Positions 33,301-44,989 are shown, counted from the first letter of the stretch. The stretch: DNA of 64,000 nucleotides from Calliphora vicina (GCF_958450345.1 NC_088782.1:6457501-6521500); one strand, 5' to 3'. Program-made: numbers and translations. Notes: generated by a model from the letters alone, not told the origin.

Positions 33301-33942
33301 ACATGCTGTTCTATTACTTTTACCACAACTGTAGGGTAATATATATTTTTTCACCTTTGATAAAATGGTAAAAATGGCGTTCCTTCCTTATGATGACCAT
33401 GAAATATGTTAATGTTCATGAATATTTCTATTTTTTGCTACAGACAAATAAATATTTTAGAAATCAATCATCAATAGAAATTTGTAGAAAATACGCTACA
33501 AGAAAAACTGTCAAAATTTTTCGTTTAAAAACAATTAAAATTGCTATAGTCACACCTGCACAAGAAAAGAAAGAAAACAATTACTTATTTAAATATAAAA
33601 TGATTTAAAAGAAAAATATGTCTGTATGTACAATATTATAAAAACCAACAACTTTTAAATGTATCTAATACAAATTCTGTAATGCTTTAATTGTTTGAAT
33701 TTGCGGCACAACTAGCGTTCATTACGGCATACATAAGATACAATACTTTTTGCTCTGAACACTAAATGAAAATGACATGACATTGTGAATGATGTTTAAT
33801 ATAATACGAATCATACCCATCTGGTGACTTACACTTTCGGGTGACTTACACTTTGTAAAAACTTCATGATCATATTAATAGTTTTTTGTTTCTAAACATA
33901 GAAATATATGTATATCAATTTCTGTTTTATTTTTAAGCCAGT
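33301..33942. other. AT-rich intergenic DNA, nothing recognised
   Basis: The small frames here lack codon bias and sequence features. Confidence 0.35.
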
Positions 33943-33996
33943 AAGAGAGTATGGTCGGTCAAGCCCGAAAGTATGGTTAGTCATAGCTCCCATATA

Positions 33997-34949
33997 CAAG
34001 GTGGCGCAAAAGTAAACTTCCGATGTTTTTTGGCTGTAATTAAAAAAAAAAAATTAAAAACTTTGATTCTTCTTGTGGATTATTTTTATTTGGTCTATTA
34101 ATTTTTTTTACATCAAGTCGAGAATATGATGTCATGTAAATGGCCGCCGCACAGTTGATTGTCATTTGAGCCCTTTTTATGGCATTTTCCATCACTTTGG
34201 CCAAAACTTCTGGCGATAGGTCCTCACATTCTTGACGGATATTGTCTTTAAGAGCTGCAAGAGTCTGAGGCTTGTTGACATAAACCCGCGACTTAAAAAA
34301 GCCCCACAAAAAGAAGTCTGAAGAGGTCAAATCAGGCGATTTTGCTGGCCAGTGCAAATCGCCAAAACGGGAGATTAGGCGCCCGGGAAATGCATCCTTC
34401 AGCATATCGGTTGTGGCACGTGCAGTGTGAGCCGTTGCACCGTCCTGCTGGAACCACATGTTTTCCAATCCCAATTCATCAAGTTGCGGCAACAAGAACT
34501 CGTTTATCATTGCTCTGTAGCGCTCACCATTCACAGTAACCGTTTGGCCCGCGACGTCTTCGAAGAAAAAAGGTCCGATGACTCCTCCAGCGAAAACAGC
34601 ACACCATACAGTGACTTTGAGCGGGTGTAATGGCTCTTCGTGGGTTACACAAGGATTTTCAGTGCCCCAGAAGCGTACATTTTGCTTATTCACGTACCCG
34701 CTAAGATGGAAATGAGCCTCATCACTCTTCTGCGACGAAATTCACGTTGTGCCAAAGTCACCGACCGATTATTGGTCAAATAAATAGTCAGCAATATTCC
34801 GCGTTCTGGAGCAGTGTAGCGTAACATTGTTTATTAACGTGTATTTCGCATGTGTTTACTACACAAATGGCAAAACAGAACTGACATTAGGGGCCAATCG
34901 CAAAATTTATAGCATTTTCTAATAGGAGGATTACTTTTGCGCCACCTTG
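33997..34949 (-). mobile_element. IS630/Tc1/mariner element, DD41D type, internally deleted
   Basis: Perfect 19-bp terminal inverted repeats CAAGGTGGCGCAAAAGTAA (33997-34015) and its complement (34931-34949) are flanked by TA (33995-33996, 34950-34951). The 953-bp length and the loss of the N-terminal DNA-binding domain show an internal deletion. Perfect ends suggest recent mobility, driven by a full-length relative elsewhere. Confidence 0.85.
34040..34731 (-). pseudogene. Truncated DD41D transposase (catalytic domain only)
   Basis: The frame opens just upstream with SDEAHFHLSGYVNK, which holds the first catalytic Asp. It continues through GVIGPFFFEDVAG, QQDGATAHTARATT (second Asp) and WPAKSPDLTSSDFFLWGFF. 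Between the second Asp and the Asp of SSDFF there are 41 residues, giving DD41D. The C-terminal part (YVNKPQTLAALKDNIRQ..) is complete. A stop lies a few codons before SDEAHF and the expected ~130 residues with helix-turn-helix motifs are missing, so it cannot make a working transposase. It would have cut and joined DNA at TA sites. Confidence 0.8.
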
Positions 34950-35546
34950 TAGATTCGCTTCGGAAAATCACTTTAACGTGGTTTCACTTTAATGTTGGTA
35001 TACACACAAACTTCAACATAGTTAACTTTAGACATAAATCACACGACCTAATTTCATGGTGATCGGTCCATAATTGGTCATAGCCCCCATATAAGGCCCA
35101 CTTCCGAAAATCACTCAAAAATATAAATTATTGAAATTTTAAAAGAACAATGTTTTTGCTCTTTTACTTAGTGTAGGGTATTATATGATCGGACTTGACC
35201 GACCATACTTACTTGTTTTCTTTTATAGAATTTTTTCGGGACTATATACAACTTTTTTATGATGAGGAAAGAGAGCTTAATGCAAAAGCGTTTTTTTGAT
35301 TTTATATGTGGAAATATTAGTAATTGTAGACTTTTCCATGTTAAACAATTTTGTAAAAAAGTTTTGCTATGAAACAAACGTGAATGGAAGAAAGCTGATG
35401 GGCTTAATTCTAAAATCGATATAACTAAATTTATTTGAGATGCCAAAGTCCAACCAACATATTGGATAAGTAAATAACGATACCACGTCCAAAGATATAA
35501 GAGTTTCATCTTCGTACAATGTCAGCGTGTCCAGTTTTATTTTTAT

Positions 35547-35680
35547 ACCCTTCAGCTTCGTGAGAAGGGTATATATAAGTTTGTCATTCCGTTTGTAATT
35601 TCTACATTTTTCATTTCCGACCCTATAAAGTATATATATTCTGGATCCTTATAGATAGCGGAGTCGATTAAGCCATGTCC

Positions 35681-35730
<50 letters not shown>

Positions 35731-36372
35731 CTGTCTGTCTGTCTGTCTGTTGAAATCAGTTTTCTGAAGACCCCAGATATCTTCGGGATCCAAATCTTCA
35801 ATAATTCGGTCAGACATGCTTTCGAGAATTTTGCTATTTAAAATCAGCAAAATCGGTCCACAAATGGCTGAGATATGAGGAAAAAACCAAGACAACCTCT
35901 ATTTTTGACCTATTTTTTACCTATATCTGGATTACTAAGACATTAATATAGACAATATGGATATCTAATGATAGATATTTCAAAGACATTTGCAACGACG
36001 TATATAAGAATATAGTAAGTTGGACCTACAATGGGTCAAAATCGGGAAAAAAAATTTTGAACCCGAATTTTTTTTAAAAAAAAAAAAAAAATTGAAAAAA
36101 CAAAAAAAAATTTTTTAAATTTAAAAAAAAAAAATTTTTTAATTTAAAAAAAAAAAACTTTTAAAATTTAAAAAAAAAAAATTTAAATTTAAAAAAAAAA
36201 AATAATTAAATTTAAAATAACAATCGAAAAATTGTTTTTTTCAAATAATTCAAAAAACAACTGGAAAAAAAATTAAATTTTGTTTACCTAAAAATATTTA
36301 AAATTTTGAAGTATAATTTGGTGAAGGGTATATAAGATTCGGCACAGCCGAATATAGCACTCTTACTTGTTA
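35547..36372 (-). repeat. R1 Helentron-like repeat, full length, with expanded (GTCT)n
   Basis: It starts at TTTATACCCTTC. Next come 'cgaccctataaagtatatatattctgg' (core CGACCCTATAAAGTATATAT) and AGCCATGTCCGTCTG, then a long GTCT run (~35680-35752). The interior blocks and A-rich tracts follow. It ends with GGCACAGCCGAATATAG and CTTACTTGT. It is the best copy for defining the family. Confidence 0.8.
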
Positions 36373-37654
36373 ATTCTAGGAAGTTCTTTATATTATATTC
36401 TTCTTGTATAATATTTTTCAATATATTTTGATAATTCATAACAGGATACTCCTACTGATAAGTATATTGGATGAAGTGGATTATCAGGTTTATAAATTTT
36501 AGAAAGTCCATAAAGTCTGAGAGCCGTTGCTGCTTATTTTCGGAAGTGGGCCTCATATAGGAGCTATGAATAATTATGGACCGATCTTTATAAATTTTGG
36601 TGAAATGACTTTGGCATACTAATATGTTTAAGAGATTTAAAATTTAATCAAATCTTTAAAAAACAGTGTTTCAAAAATCATTGAACTATCTTTAACCGTA
36701 TTTAAAATTCAGACTTTAGTCCCTCTAGAATCTAGAATCTGCACAGTGTCAGATTTGTATAATCTAGAGTCTGACACTGTGCAGGTGCCGAACTTCGAAT
36801 TCGATATCAAGTAAAATGATTTTTAATTTTCTTTTTTTTTCTAAATTTGATCATCATATCATTATCATTCGATCACGAATGCGGTAATTTAGTCCCAGGA
36901 TATTTTTTCAGTACGATAAATGTCCCTTAAGGCCCTTTTAATGTTCAAGTTGAAGTATTGTATAAGTACCTACGAATTGTTGACATTTGTTGACATTTTC
37001 TACAAACATACATATTTAAAATAGCTGTGTAATACAATAATACAATCATCTGACAAACCAAAATAAACTATTGTTTTGCTCTACAGTAGAATGTTAATTG
37101 TTTGTCCTAAAGTTCATAACAAGACACCTGCTTACATGTTCAGTACGAATGGGAGGTTCTATAAAGCAAATATGATCGATACAATCACAAGAACTTACGT
37201 CGATAAATTCTTTTTATATTTTTCTGTTTTATTTTAATATCAAAAAACAACTTTGACTTGTGATTTTGGCACCTAAACTGACATTACATCTGCATGTTTA
37301 CCTGAATTTGTATGAATATTCTTAAAAATTTTACGAGTGTTAGAAATTCCTGAACGAATCAATTATAATATTGTTGTTGTCAACATGTACGTGTATGACA
37401 TGCTGCCAACAATTCACCACTTCTATTTCACCCACTGTTTAAAAGCCAAATTATTCACCACCCCCTCGGCCAGAGGTGTTCACTCACTTGCTGTTTTAGT
37501 TATTCATTCGTTTTGGTATGTGTGATGTTCCGTTCGAACACAAACACCACCAGCAGCAACAACAACATTAACAAAAGAACCAAAAAATTAAACGAAATAT
37601 TGAAAAAAGTTTTATACGAAAATTTACGTTTGTTTTAAAACAAACCGATGATGA
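36373..37654. other. Upstream region of the phosphatase gene
   Basis: It holds an R2 scrap at 36536-36612 and the hairpin at 36739-36784. From ~37370 the composition becomes more balanced with CA-rich words (AACACCACCAGCAGCAACAA), as is usual upstream of fly promoters. Confidence 0.4.
36739..36784. repeat. Perfect 15-bp inverted repeat
   Basis: CTGCACAGTGTCAGA (36739-36753) faces its exact complement TCTGACACTGTGCAG (36770-36784) across 16 bp. The TCAGATTTGTATAAT part recurs at ~44890. It is probably the end or core of a small element. Confidence 0.6.
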
Positions 37655-37689
37655 ACAGTCAGTTTTTTAACGCAGAGTAGAAAAGACGT
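37655..37689 (+). promoter_or_regulatory. Inr/DPE core promoter of the dual-specificity phosphatase
   Basis: Taking A at 37657 as +1 (ACAGTC, one mismatch to TCAKTY), the sequence AGACGT at 37684-37689 begins exactly at +28 and matches the DPE consensus RGWYV. No TATA box was seen. The ATG lies 186 bp downstream with no intron needed. A second Inr-like word, TCAGTT, overlaps at 37659. Confidence 0.5.
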
Positions 37690-37842
37690 GCTAAATAAAT
37701 ATTCAAAACTTTAAACAAACATTCGAAATATTTGAAATAAATTAAAGCGGTTACAAAAACAAAACAAAAATCATTAAATAAATAAAATCGTTTAATAAAT
37801 TTTATAATAAAATAAAAATAAATAAATAAACAATTATTTAAA

Positions 37843-40800
37843 ATGCAAGTTTTGGAACAAAGAGAATCAATACTAAATTCGACAAATGAAATATTTGATG
37901 GCTGCATACAAGTGGAAGGAATTAATCCAAAATTAGATGAAAACAATAATCAAAGGTATGCAAAACCAGAAGAATAAACAAAACACACAATCAATAAATC
38001 ATTTTTAAAAATTTACCATTTTCACAAGAACATTTCTGCCAATAAGTGAAAGTTTAATTTGTCAAGGAAAAATGAAATGTACAAAGACAAAAACTAAAAG
38101 AAAAAAATTAAAAACTATGCATACATTTGGCCAAATACCAAAAGAATTTTTACATCATTCAGAAAATGTCTTTTTTATTAGTCAGCATTTATGGTGTGTG
38201 TGCGAATTTTCCTCGTTGTGTGAAAAATTATAAACATTTTTTTGCTCTTTTCATTCTGTCTTTTCGCTTTTTTTCTTTTTTTGTTTGTGTTTTTGTAAAC
38301 AACCCTCAATCAACGCAATAAACAAATGAAAAGAAAAAAACTAGAGGAAAACAAAATTTTGTTGGTTGCCAACAAAAGTGGAAAGACATTCCATTCTACT
38401 CCTCCAACATCCAACTGGCGACAAGAACCGTCAACTGCCAGCCACCAACAACAACAAAATTCACCTGCCATGTCTGTATTGAGAACTCATACGCAAAAAT
38501 TCCATTCTATTTTTGTAAAAATTCAATTCAAACTCAATTTTTTACATCAAATGTTTATTTCTGTTTATTTTTTTTGTTTAAATTTATAAGTGAATTTATA
38601 TTCAAAACTATTTCCATCCAATTCAACCACCTAATGACGTAGTTAATTCATTTAGTTGAATTGTTAACACTTCTCTATGCATGTTTGAATCAGGAATGGC
38701 AAAGTCGATACGATCGTACTTGATTTCTTGATACTATTTCATATTGAAAAGTACTATGGTACTTACGGGACTCAGTTGATAATTTCAAAAAATGTTTAGT
38801 ATTTTATCTTCTATATACATATATAAAAATGAAATGGTCCGTGTATGTAATGGCATCACGTCTAGCAGAACGGCTGGAGCGATTTGGCTGATTTTTTTTT
38901 ATTTGATTCAAAATTTTCAGGAGATGGTTTGTAAAGAACAAAAATTCCGGGTAAAACTCGGAAATTCTTTTTTTGTGAATCCAGTCAACTGTAATAAAAA
39001 TATCCCTAAAGTATGCAGTACAAATTTAGATATTTTATTTGCAAATAAATAAGAACTGGCTGGTGTGTGTGGGTTGGAGAAACTTGAAGAACTAACATTA
39101 GTAAATGCTACCGGGCTACTAGTATGTATATAAATACTAATTTACAAATTCCTATGGACTTAGAACGATTTGCTGCTAAATATTTTCATGTGAATAACTG
39201 CGTTTTATATTGTACATCGAAAATCTTCAGTATAACATAATTTTCTCTAGAAAAATCTTGTGTATAACAGCATTTCTACAGAAAATATTTTGAAATGAAA
39301 AACTTCAGTATAACAGAATTTTTTCTTAAAAAATCTTTTGTATTACAGTATTTTATATAGAAAATCTTGTATACAACAGTATTTTATATTGAGAAACTTC
39401 AGTTTAACAGAATTTTCTCTAGAAAAATCCTGTGTATAACAGTATTTTCTATAGAAAATCTTGTGTATAACAGTATTTTATATTGAAAAACTTCAGTATA
39501 ACAGAATTTTTTCTAAAAATACTTTTGTATGACAGTATTTTCTATAGAAAATCTTGTGTATAACAGTTTTTTCTATAGAAAATCTTGTGTATAACAGTTT
39601 TTTCTATAGAAAATCTTGTGTATAACAGTTTTTTCTATAGAAAATCTTGTGTATAACAGTATTTTATATTGAAAAACTTCAGTATAACATAATTTTTTCT
39701 AAAAATACTTTTGTATGACAGTATTTTCTATAGAAAATCTTGTGTATAACAGTTTTTTCTATAGAAAATCTTGTGTATAACAGTTTTTTCTATAGAAAAT
39801 CTTGTGTATAACAGTATTTTATATTGAAAAACTTCAGTATAACATAATTTTTTCTAAAAATACTTTTGTATGACAGTATTTTCTATAGAAAATCTTGTGT
39901 ATAACAGTTTTTTCTATAGAAAATCTTGTGTATAACAGTATTTTATATTGAAAATCTTGTGTATATACATTATTTTATATTTGAAAACTGAGTATAACAT
40001 AATTTTTCTATAAAAATCTTTTGTATCACAGTATTATATATAGAAGATCTTGTGTATAACAGTATTTTCTATAGAAAATCTTCAGTATTACATTAAAATG
40101 TACTATTTGAATATTATGTTCATTTTGAATATGTATTATGAATCATTTTCCATCTCTGGTTTGAACTAAACAAACTAAAAATAATTTTAATAGATTCCGC
40201 CAAAACGAAATGTTTATGCTCTTTCCAAGTTTTTCTCATTTTTATTTTCCAAAAAGTCCCCAAAATTTGTCATAATTGAAAACCAAAATGAAATAAAGAA
40301 AAATTGTTACTCATTTGTGCGATTATAGGGGAAAATGTAAATAAACTTGAACATACTGTTGCATTTACTAAGAGGGTGTTACAACCATGCCCTTTAAAAA
40401 ATTGTCGTTTTTAAAAACCAAGCAAGAGTATTTTAATTGGCTTCGCCAAATCTTAAACTTATATATTCTGGATCGTTATAGATATAGACATTTTCTGAGT
40501 CGATATAGACATTTCGTGTGTATGTTGAAATCAACTTTCCGTAGCCCCCAAATAACTTACATGTATACATGATTAATACCTAAATATATCCGCATAGACC
40601 CGGTTCGGTTCCTATTTTAAATCAAGAAAATCGGCTGAGATATGAACAACAAGAAAAAACCAACCTCGATTTTTTACCTATTTTTTATTTATCTATTACT
40701 AAGTCATTAATATCGACAATATGGATATCTAATATGTAAAAGTAAGTTGGACTTACAATGGGTCAAAATCGGGAAAAAATATTTCTTAATCTGAATTTTT

Positions 40801-43215
40801 TTCACCAAAAAAAAAAATTTTTGTCATAAAATATTTTTTCACTAATTAATTTTTGAACAAATTTTTTTTTGCCATAACTTTTTTTCGCTAATAAATTAAA
40901 TAAAAATGTTGGTTAAAAATTTAAAAAAAAAAACATTTGAAAATTTAATATTAAAGTATAATTACTTGTTTAAAATCAATACTTCGTGAAATTTTTTTTA
41001 TAGTTTTTACGTACCAAATTTAGATTTTGGTTAAAAAAATATTTAATCACTTTATAATCATTTGAAATATCTATTATGGAGTGATTTTGATGATTTCCAA
41101 TAACAAAATTCTAACAGTCAGATATCTGGAGCCTTCGGAAAGTAATTTAATATACATATGTACATAATTTTATCATTTTTGTTCCATTGTTATAAGTATT
41201 TGAAAAGTACAATTACTTATCTTCTGTGTTTTGTCAGTTATTTATCATAGGTAGAAGAATATAAAAAAGTTCCATAAAGTCTGTCATTGTGACTCATTTC
41301 GGATCATATAATCCATCTAATTTACTTTTTTCAGGTTCATTATTATAGAAAACTGAAAAGTGATATTAGATCTTGGTTTTTTTGGGACCATATGAAGGAA
41401 AAAACCCTTCATTCAGAATATATTGTAAAAGTAACATTAGAAGAAAAAGTACCAATTTCTCGTTTTAATGGTACTAAACTATACAAATGTAAACTATACA
41501 AATGTACTTTAATTTACGTACCACGCACATGAAAAATATTGTGGAAAAGTACGAAACTGTTTACCCGAATTTAGCCCTATCTACTACACCTTCGCTATCG
41601 AGTTCCAAATAACACTCTGGTAATAAATTTTTGTACGATTGGAGGTGCTAATGTTTCAAGTTTTATCCCGGTTTTCCCGTTTTTGGTACTATTACTTCCC
41701 CCATTGATTACAAATTTCAATATCTTAGTGGAAGCTCAAAATTAAATATTCACTTATTTATGACATATTGGCATAGAGACAAATATTTAATGAAAAAAGT
41801 CCTTAAAGGTTTTGATAAATGAAGAGCAAATTTGAACATTTTAATTTTCGATTCGATATATCAAAATGGAGCACAAAATTTGTAATACTCTGAATTTAAG
41901 TTCTCACACTTGACATACAATTTCTGAATACTTAGGTTCTCTTCTATGAATTTCACAAATTTCAATGAGACCAGTATTTAAAAGTAGTTAACATAAAATT
42001 GGGATAATTTAGTTGACAGCTTTAGGCAGACCACAGATCAATTAATAACGAAACCAATTCAAAATTTTCTGTTTTAAAAAAATCCTAAGCTGTTACAAAT
42101 CAGTTGACTAAACAAAGTATGTACAATAGCTACATATTCTCAAATAATATGAATGTAAAAATAAAACACAAAATACATTAATAAAAAATATATTATGCCA
42201 TTCTATTTGTTGTTTATTATTTTCAGTAGTACGTTATATAGTAGGGAGGGGAATACAAAAAGCGGGAATATAAGAATTCTTCATTCCATTCAAGTTTTAA
42301 ACAAAACAATTCTAAAATAGCAACTACAAATGCGGGGGTGAGTGCTTAGTGTTTATTCGATGCTTTGCTCATCGGTACCAAACAAAAAACAACACAAAAT
42401 TCTGAAATTAAAAATCAAAAACACAAATAACTTAATCATTATAAGAGAAATTGTTTATTTGACGTCAGCCAGGTTGGTATTTGTTTTTCTGGACCAAAAT
42501 AAAATTCTACACATTGTACAACGTAATTCATAAATGTTTATTTACCACCTCTATAACAAAGCTAAAAATAACTTGTAAATTTTATTTTTAATTTATTTGC
42601 AGTTTTCCACTTAACACCACTGTGCCTAGTTTTCCGGGAGTTTCACAGCTATTGCCCAGTCTGTATTTGTGTGGCGCCAGTGTTATTACACCCCAGATTC
42701 TAACACAATTGGGAATTAATTTTGTCATCAATGTGGCCTCTGAACTGCCAGATACTCCCCTACCAACAACAACGAAAATTTTATATTTACGCATTAATGT
42801 CCAGGACAGCACTCACACGGATCTATCAAAACATTTCGACGAGGTGGCGGATATGATTGAGGAGATACGCCGTAATGGTGGCAAAACCCTGGTGCATTGT
42901 GTGGCGGGTGTCAGCCGTTCGGCCACCTTATGTCTGGCCTATTTAATGAAATATGGCCACATGAATCTTAAAGATGCATTTTTGCATATCAAATCTATAC
43001 GTCCTCATATCAGGCCAAATTCAGCTTTCTTCCAGCAGCTACGCTGCTATGAAGAACAACTATTGGGTTTGCAATCGATTAAAATGATATTCTTGGAATG
43101 TCTGCAAAAAGAAATTCCCGATGTTTATGAAGCTGAATACCGTCCAATGGAGGAATTCTATCAAAGGCAGCGCACCTTCAGAAGACGTCATAATTCTGAA
43201 CCTGTTAAAACATAA
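37843..43215 (+). CDS. DUSP14-type atypical dual-specificity phosphatase, two coding exons
   Basis: Exon 1 is 37843-37955 (ATG to donor AG|GTATGC). Exon 2 is 42603-43215 (after TTATTTGCAG). The phase-2 join (AG|T) gives 241 codons. Residues ~45-195 form a dual-specificity phosphatase domain with signature HCVAGVSRSATLCLAYLMKY: nucleophile C137 and phosphate-binding R143 in HCX5R, with likely general acid D106. The enzyme removes phosphate from Ser/Thr and Tyr of proteins; relatives act on MAP kinases and their upstream adaptors in cytoplasm or nucleus, but the substrate here is unknown. No kinase-interaction (CH2) domain is present. The tail IPDVYEAEYRPM matches the DUSP14/18/21 subfamily, and the 24 residues after it are basic. 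Exon 1 encodes only an unstructured acidic leader. The 4.6-kb intron carries a minisatellite and repeats. Confidence 0.9.
38805..39140 (+). repeat. Helitron-like interspersed repeat (family R3)
   Basis: It starts near TATATAAAAATGAAATGG. It includes 'acggctggagcgatttggctga' (core GGAGCGATTTGGCTGA) and GGTAAAACTCGGAAATTC, and ends near GCTACCGGGCTACTAGTATG. It matches 1340-1615 inverted. It lies in the phosphatase intron. Confidence 0.45.
39200..40093. repeat. 31-bp minisatellite with higher-order structure
   Basis: About 29 units with a 31-bp period: TTTTCTATAGAAAATC plus TTGTGTATAACAGT. Each main unit contains the palindrome TTTTCTATAGAAAA. Variant units (TATTGAAAAACTTCAGTATA, then 'ttctaaaaatacttttgtatgac') recur at ~39475, ~39660 and ~39815, that is six and five units apart, so blocks of ~155-186 bp have been copied. 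The array lies in the intron of the phosphatase gene. Confidence 0.9.
40430..40980 (-). repeat. R1 fragment in the phosphatase intron
   Basis: It contains ATATTCTGGATCGTTATAGA, 'gttgaaatcaactttccgtag' (core GAAATCAACTTTCCG), CATTAATATCGACAATATGG and the A-rich tracts. It ends near CTTGTTT, and the hairpin is lost. Confidence 0.6.
40981..42602. other. Remainder of the phosphatase intron
   Basis: AT-rich. A faint R1-like remnant near 41080-41150 (AGATATCTGGAGCCTTCGGA) is all I can identify before the acceptor TTATTTGCAG. Confidence 0.4.
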
Positions 43216-43489
43216 AACCTCAAAAAGAGTTTCTCCAAGAACAACTCAACACAATTTAGCCTCAACAAAAGAAACCACAGGGATGTGAAGAGCTTTCAGC
43301 CGGAAACAACATAACATTGCAAAGTATCTATGTTCTGTTATTTGTTTGTTTTTTTTTAGTATCGAAAGCTTCAAATTTGCAGCGTGATTCTTAGTCAGCA
43401 ATGACGGACATTGTACTCACAAAATGATGATGCAACGATTTGTATGTGTTTGTGCATGTTTTTATAAAAAATAGCAAGATTTTTCACCA

Positions 43490-43495
43490 AATAAA
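43490..43495 (+). promoter_or_regulatory. Poly(A) signal candidate (AATAAA) of the phosphatase gene
   Basis: This is the first AATAAA, 275 bp after the stop codon. A second AATAAA lies at 43662-43667 and would give a ~460-nt 3' UTR. Either or both may be used. Confidence 0.5.
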
Positions 43496-43919
43496 CCAAT
43501 GTAGCACAAATAGTCACGAGTTCACTAAAAGTAACCACTAGATGAGAATGCACTCTTAAGATGTTTCCATAAATGTTTAAAAATAATTTTCTAACTACAC
43601 TTTTTTTTATTATTATGTAGATGAAACATGGTAGAAGAATTTATGAATTTTATGTAATTTTAATAAATTTTTATTTAAATAAAATATTAAAAAAAATCTT
43701 AAATTAAAGCAAAAAATATTATTAATTATAACACAAATGAAGAATTAAATTGAACCAACCAAAGACCAATTATAAAAATTAAATGGCACAAATTAAACAA
43801 TGCACTATTAATTACATTAAAACCAAATTAGAAAATTCCAAATCTTTTTTATAATCAAACATCTGACCCTAGAGAAATACACATAAAAAACACTCAAACA
43901 AAAACATTACTCAAAATAA

Positions 43920-44045
43920 TGTTTTTGTTTTCACTAGGTTTTTTTACTTATACATTCTCACCTCATAGGTTTTTGACAACTGAGTTAGGTCTTTAACAGA
44001 AGAGTTTCCGATCTATATATATTTATCTATGCATCTGAACGACAC
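43920..44045 (-). repeat. Dispersed repeat, inverted partner of 6990-7110
   Basis: On the minus strand it reads GATCGGAAACTC, AAAGACCTAACT, GTTGTCAAAAACCTA and GAGGTGAGAAT, in the same order as the other copy. Confidence 0.5.
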
Positions 44046-44420
44046 CGATTTAATTATTAAGTATTTTTATTTCATACAAATTTTAGTTTTGTTACGTTTT
44101 GCCCTAAAAATTATTCTCATTCTCAATCCAGATATATTTTGCGTCATTGACATAAATATTTGTCATTCTTTAAAAATATTCCTTTTTAAATTTATGTCGT
44201 TACTAATTCGTATAGCACATAAATAAAATATAAACGCTTCTTTATGTTTTAGATTATTTTATATACAATTTTTCAAATACAATCGGACACGGTTATAACG
44301 AACTCGAAAGAACCGATAATTTTAGTTCGCCATAAACATGGTTCATTATATTTGTACATATTATAAAAATGGTACAAATTCAGAAATATTTCAAAAAGTG
44401 TTTGCTATTGACATACATAA

Positions 44421-44862
44421 TTGATCAATTCATAAGGTTTCCTATCATGTCATATTGTCATAATGTCCTAATATTTCAAAATGTTGTTATTGCTTTTCAA
44501 ACAAAAAATTTTCTAAAATAATACTACTCTGTATGGTACACAGAGAAAACAGATTCGTGGTAGCAACCGAATTTGTAGCCAATCGAATGATTCTGTCTTA
44601 GTGACCGAATTTTACAGTTGTGGGCACAAAATGTTAAAATTGGTAAAATTGGATCCGAAAAATTCAATGTGTGTAACCGAATCATTCGATTGGCAACAAA
44701 TTCGGTTGCTACTACGAATCTGTTTTTTCTGTGTATGTTTATGTTTATCGTAACCAACCAGCAGAATCCTGCGCCGAATGCCTAAGATTCGGTTAAGCCG
44801 AACAGGCGAGTCGTGAATATTAGGACATTATGACATAATAAGAGACCTTGTGAATTGACCAA
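44421..44862. repeat. MITE copy 2 of the 17399 family, interrupted
   Basis: The left arm reads TTGATCAATTCATAAGG then CCTATCATGTCATATTGTCA. The right arm reads ACATTATGACATAATA then CCTTGTGAATTGACCAA. The core CCTGCGCCGAATGCCTAAG is shared. It carries a second, smaller element at 44539-44733. Confidence 0.65.
44539..44733. mobile_element. 195-bp MITE with ~60-bp inverted ends and TA duplication
   Basis: The left end is CACAGAGAAAACAGATTCGT. The right end, on the other strand, is CACAGAAAAAACAGATTCGT. The arms continue to match through GTAGCAACCGAATTTGT and CCAATCGAATGATTC. It is flanked by TA on both sides, consistent with mobilisation by a Tc1/mariner-type enzyme. It is nested in the MITE at 44421-44862 and has no coding capacity. 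Confidence 0.75.
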
Positions 44863-44989
44863 ATATGTTATAAACTACTCGCAGAGTCAGATTTGTATAA
44901 TTTAGAGGGATTTTTATGTTTTTTTTTTTTAATTTTTAATTATGCCCAACTCAAATTCACACTAAAAATTTAAATGCATAAAGTTTCTT

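Larger units (their letters stand above)
33943..35216 (-). repeat. R2 Helentron-like repeat carrying a DD41D transposon
   Basis: The left end is AGTAAGAGAGTATGGTCGG. The right end is the hairpin-bearing TTGACCGACCATACTTACTT. CATAGCTCCCATATA is interrupted at 33996 and resumes at 34950. Both R2 ends carry the same hairpin sequence in inverted orientation, so this may be two R2 copies joined. Confidence 0.65.

Noticed and set aside
35668..35895. Frame encoding a TDRQ repeat
   Set aside because: It is a translation of the (GTCT)n run of an R1 copy.
38326..38589. 87-codon frame (MKRKKLEENK...) in the phosphatase intron
   Set aside because: Low-complexity composition, no splice sites that keep phase with the gene, and no recognisable domain.
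39200..40093. CRISPR-like 31-bp repeats
   Set aside because: This is a simple head-to-tail minisatellite with variant units, not repeat-spacer structure.
44524..44757. 77-codon minus-strand frame
   Set aside because: It is produced by the 195-bp MITE palindrome and spans its borders.
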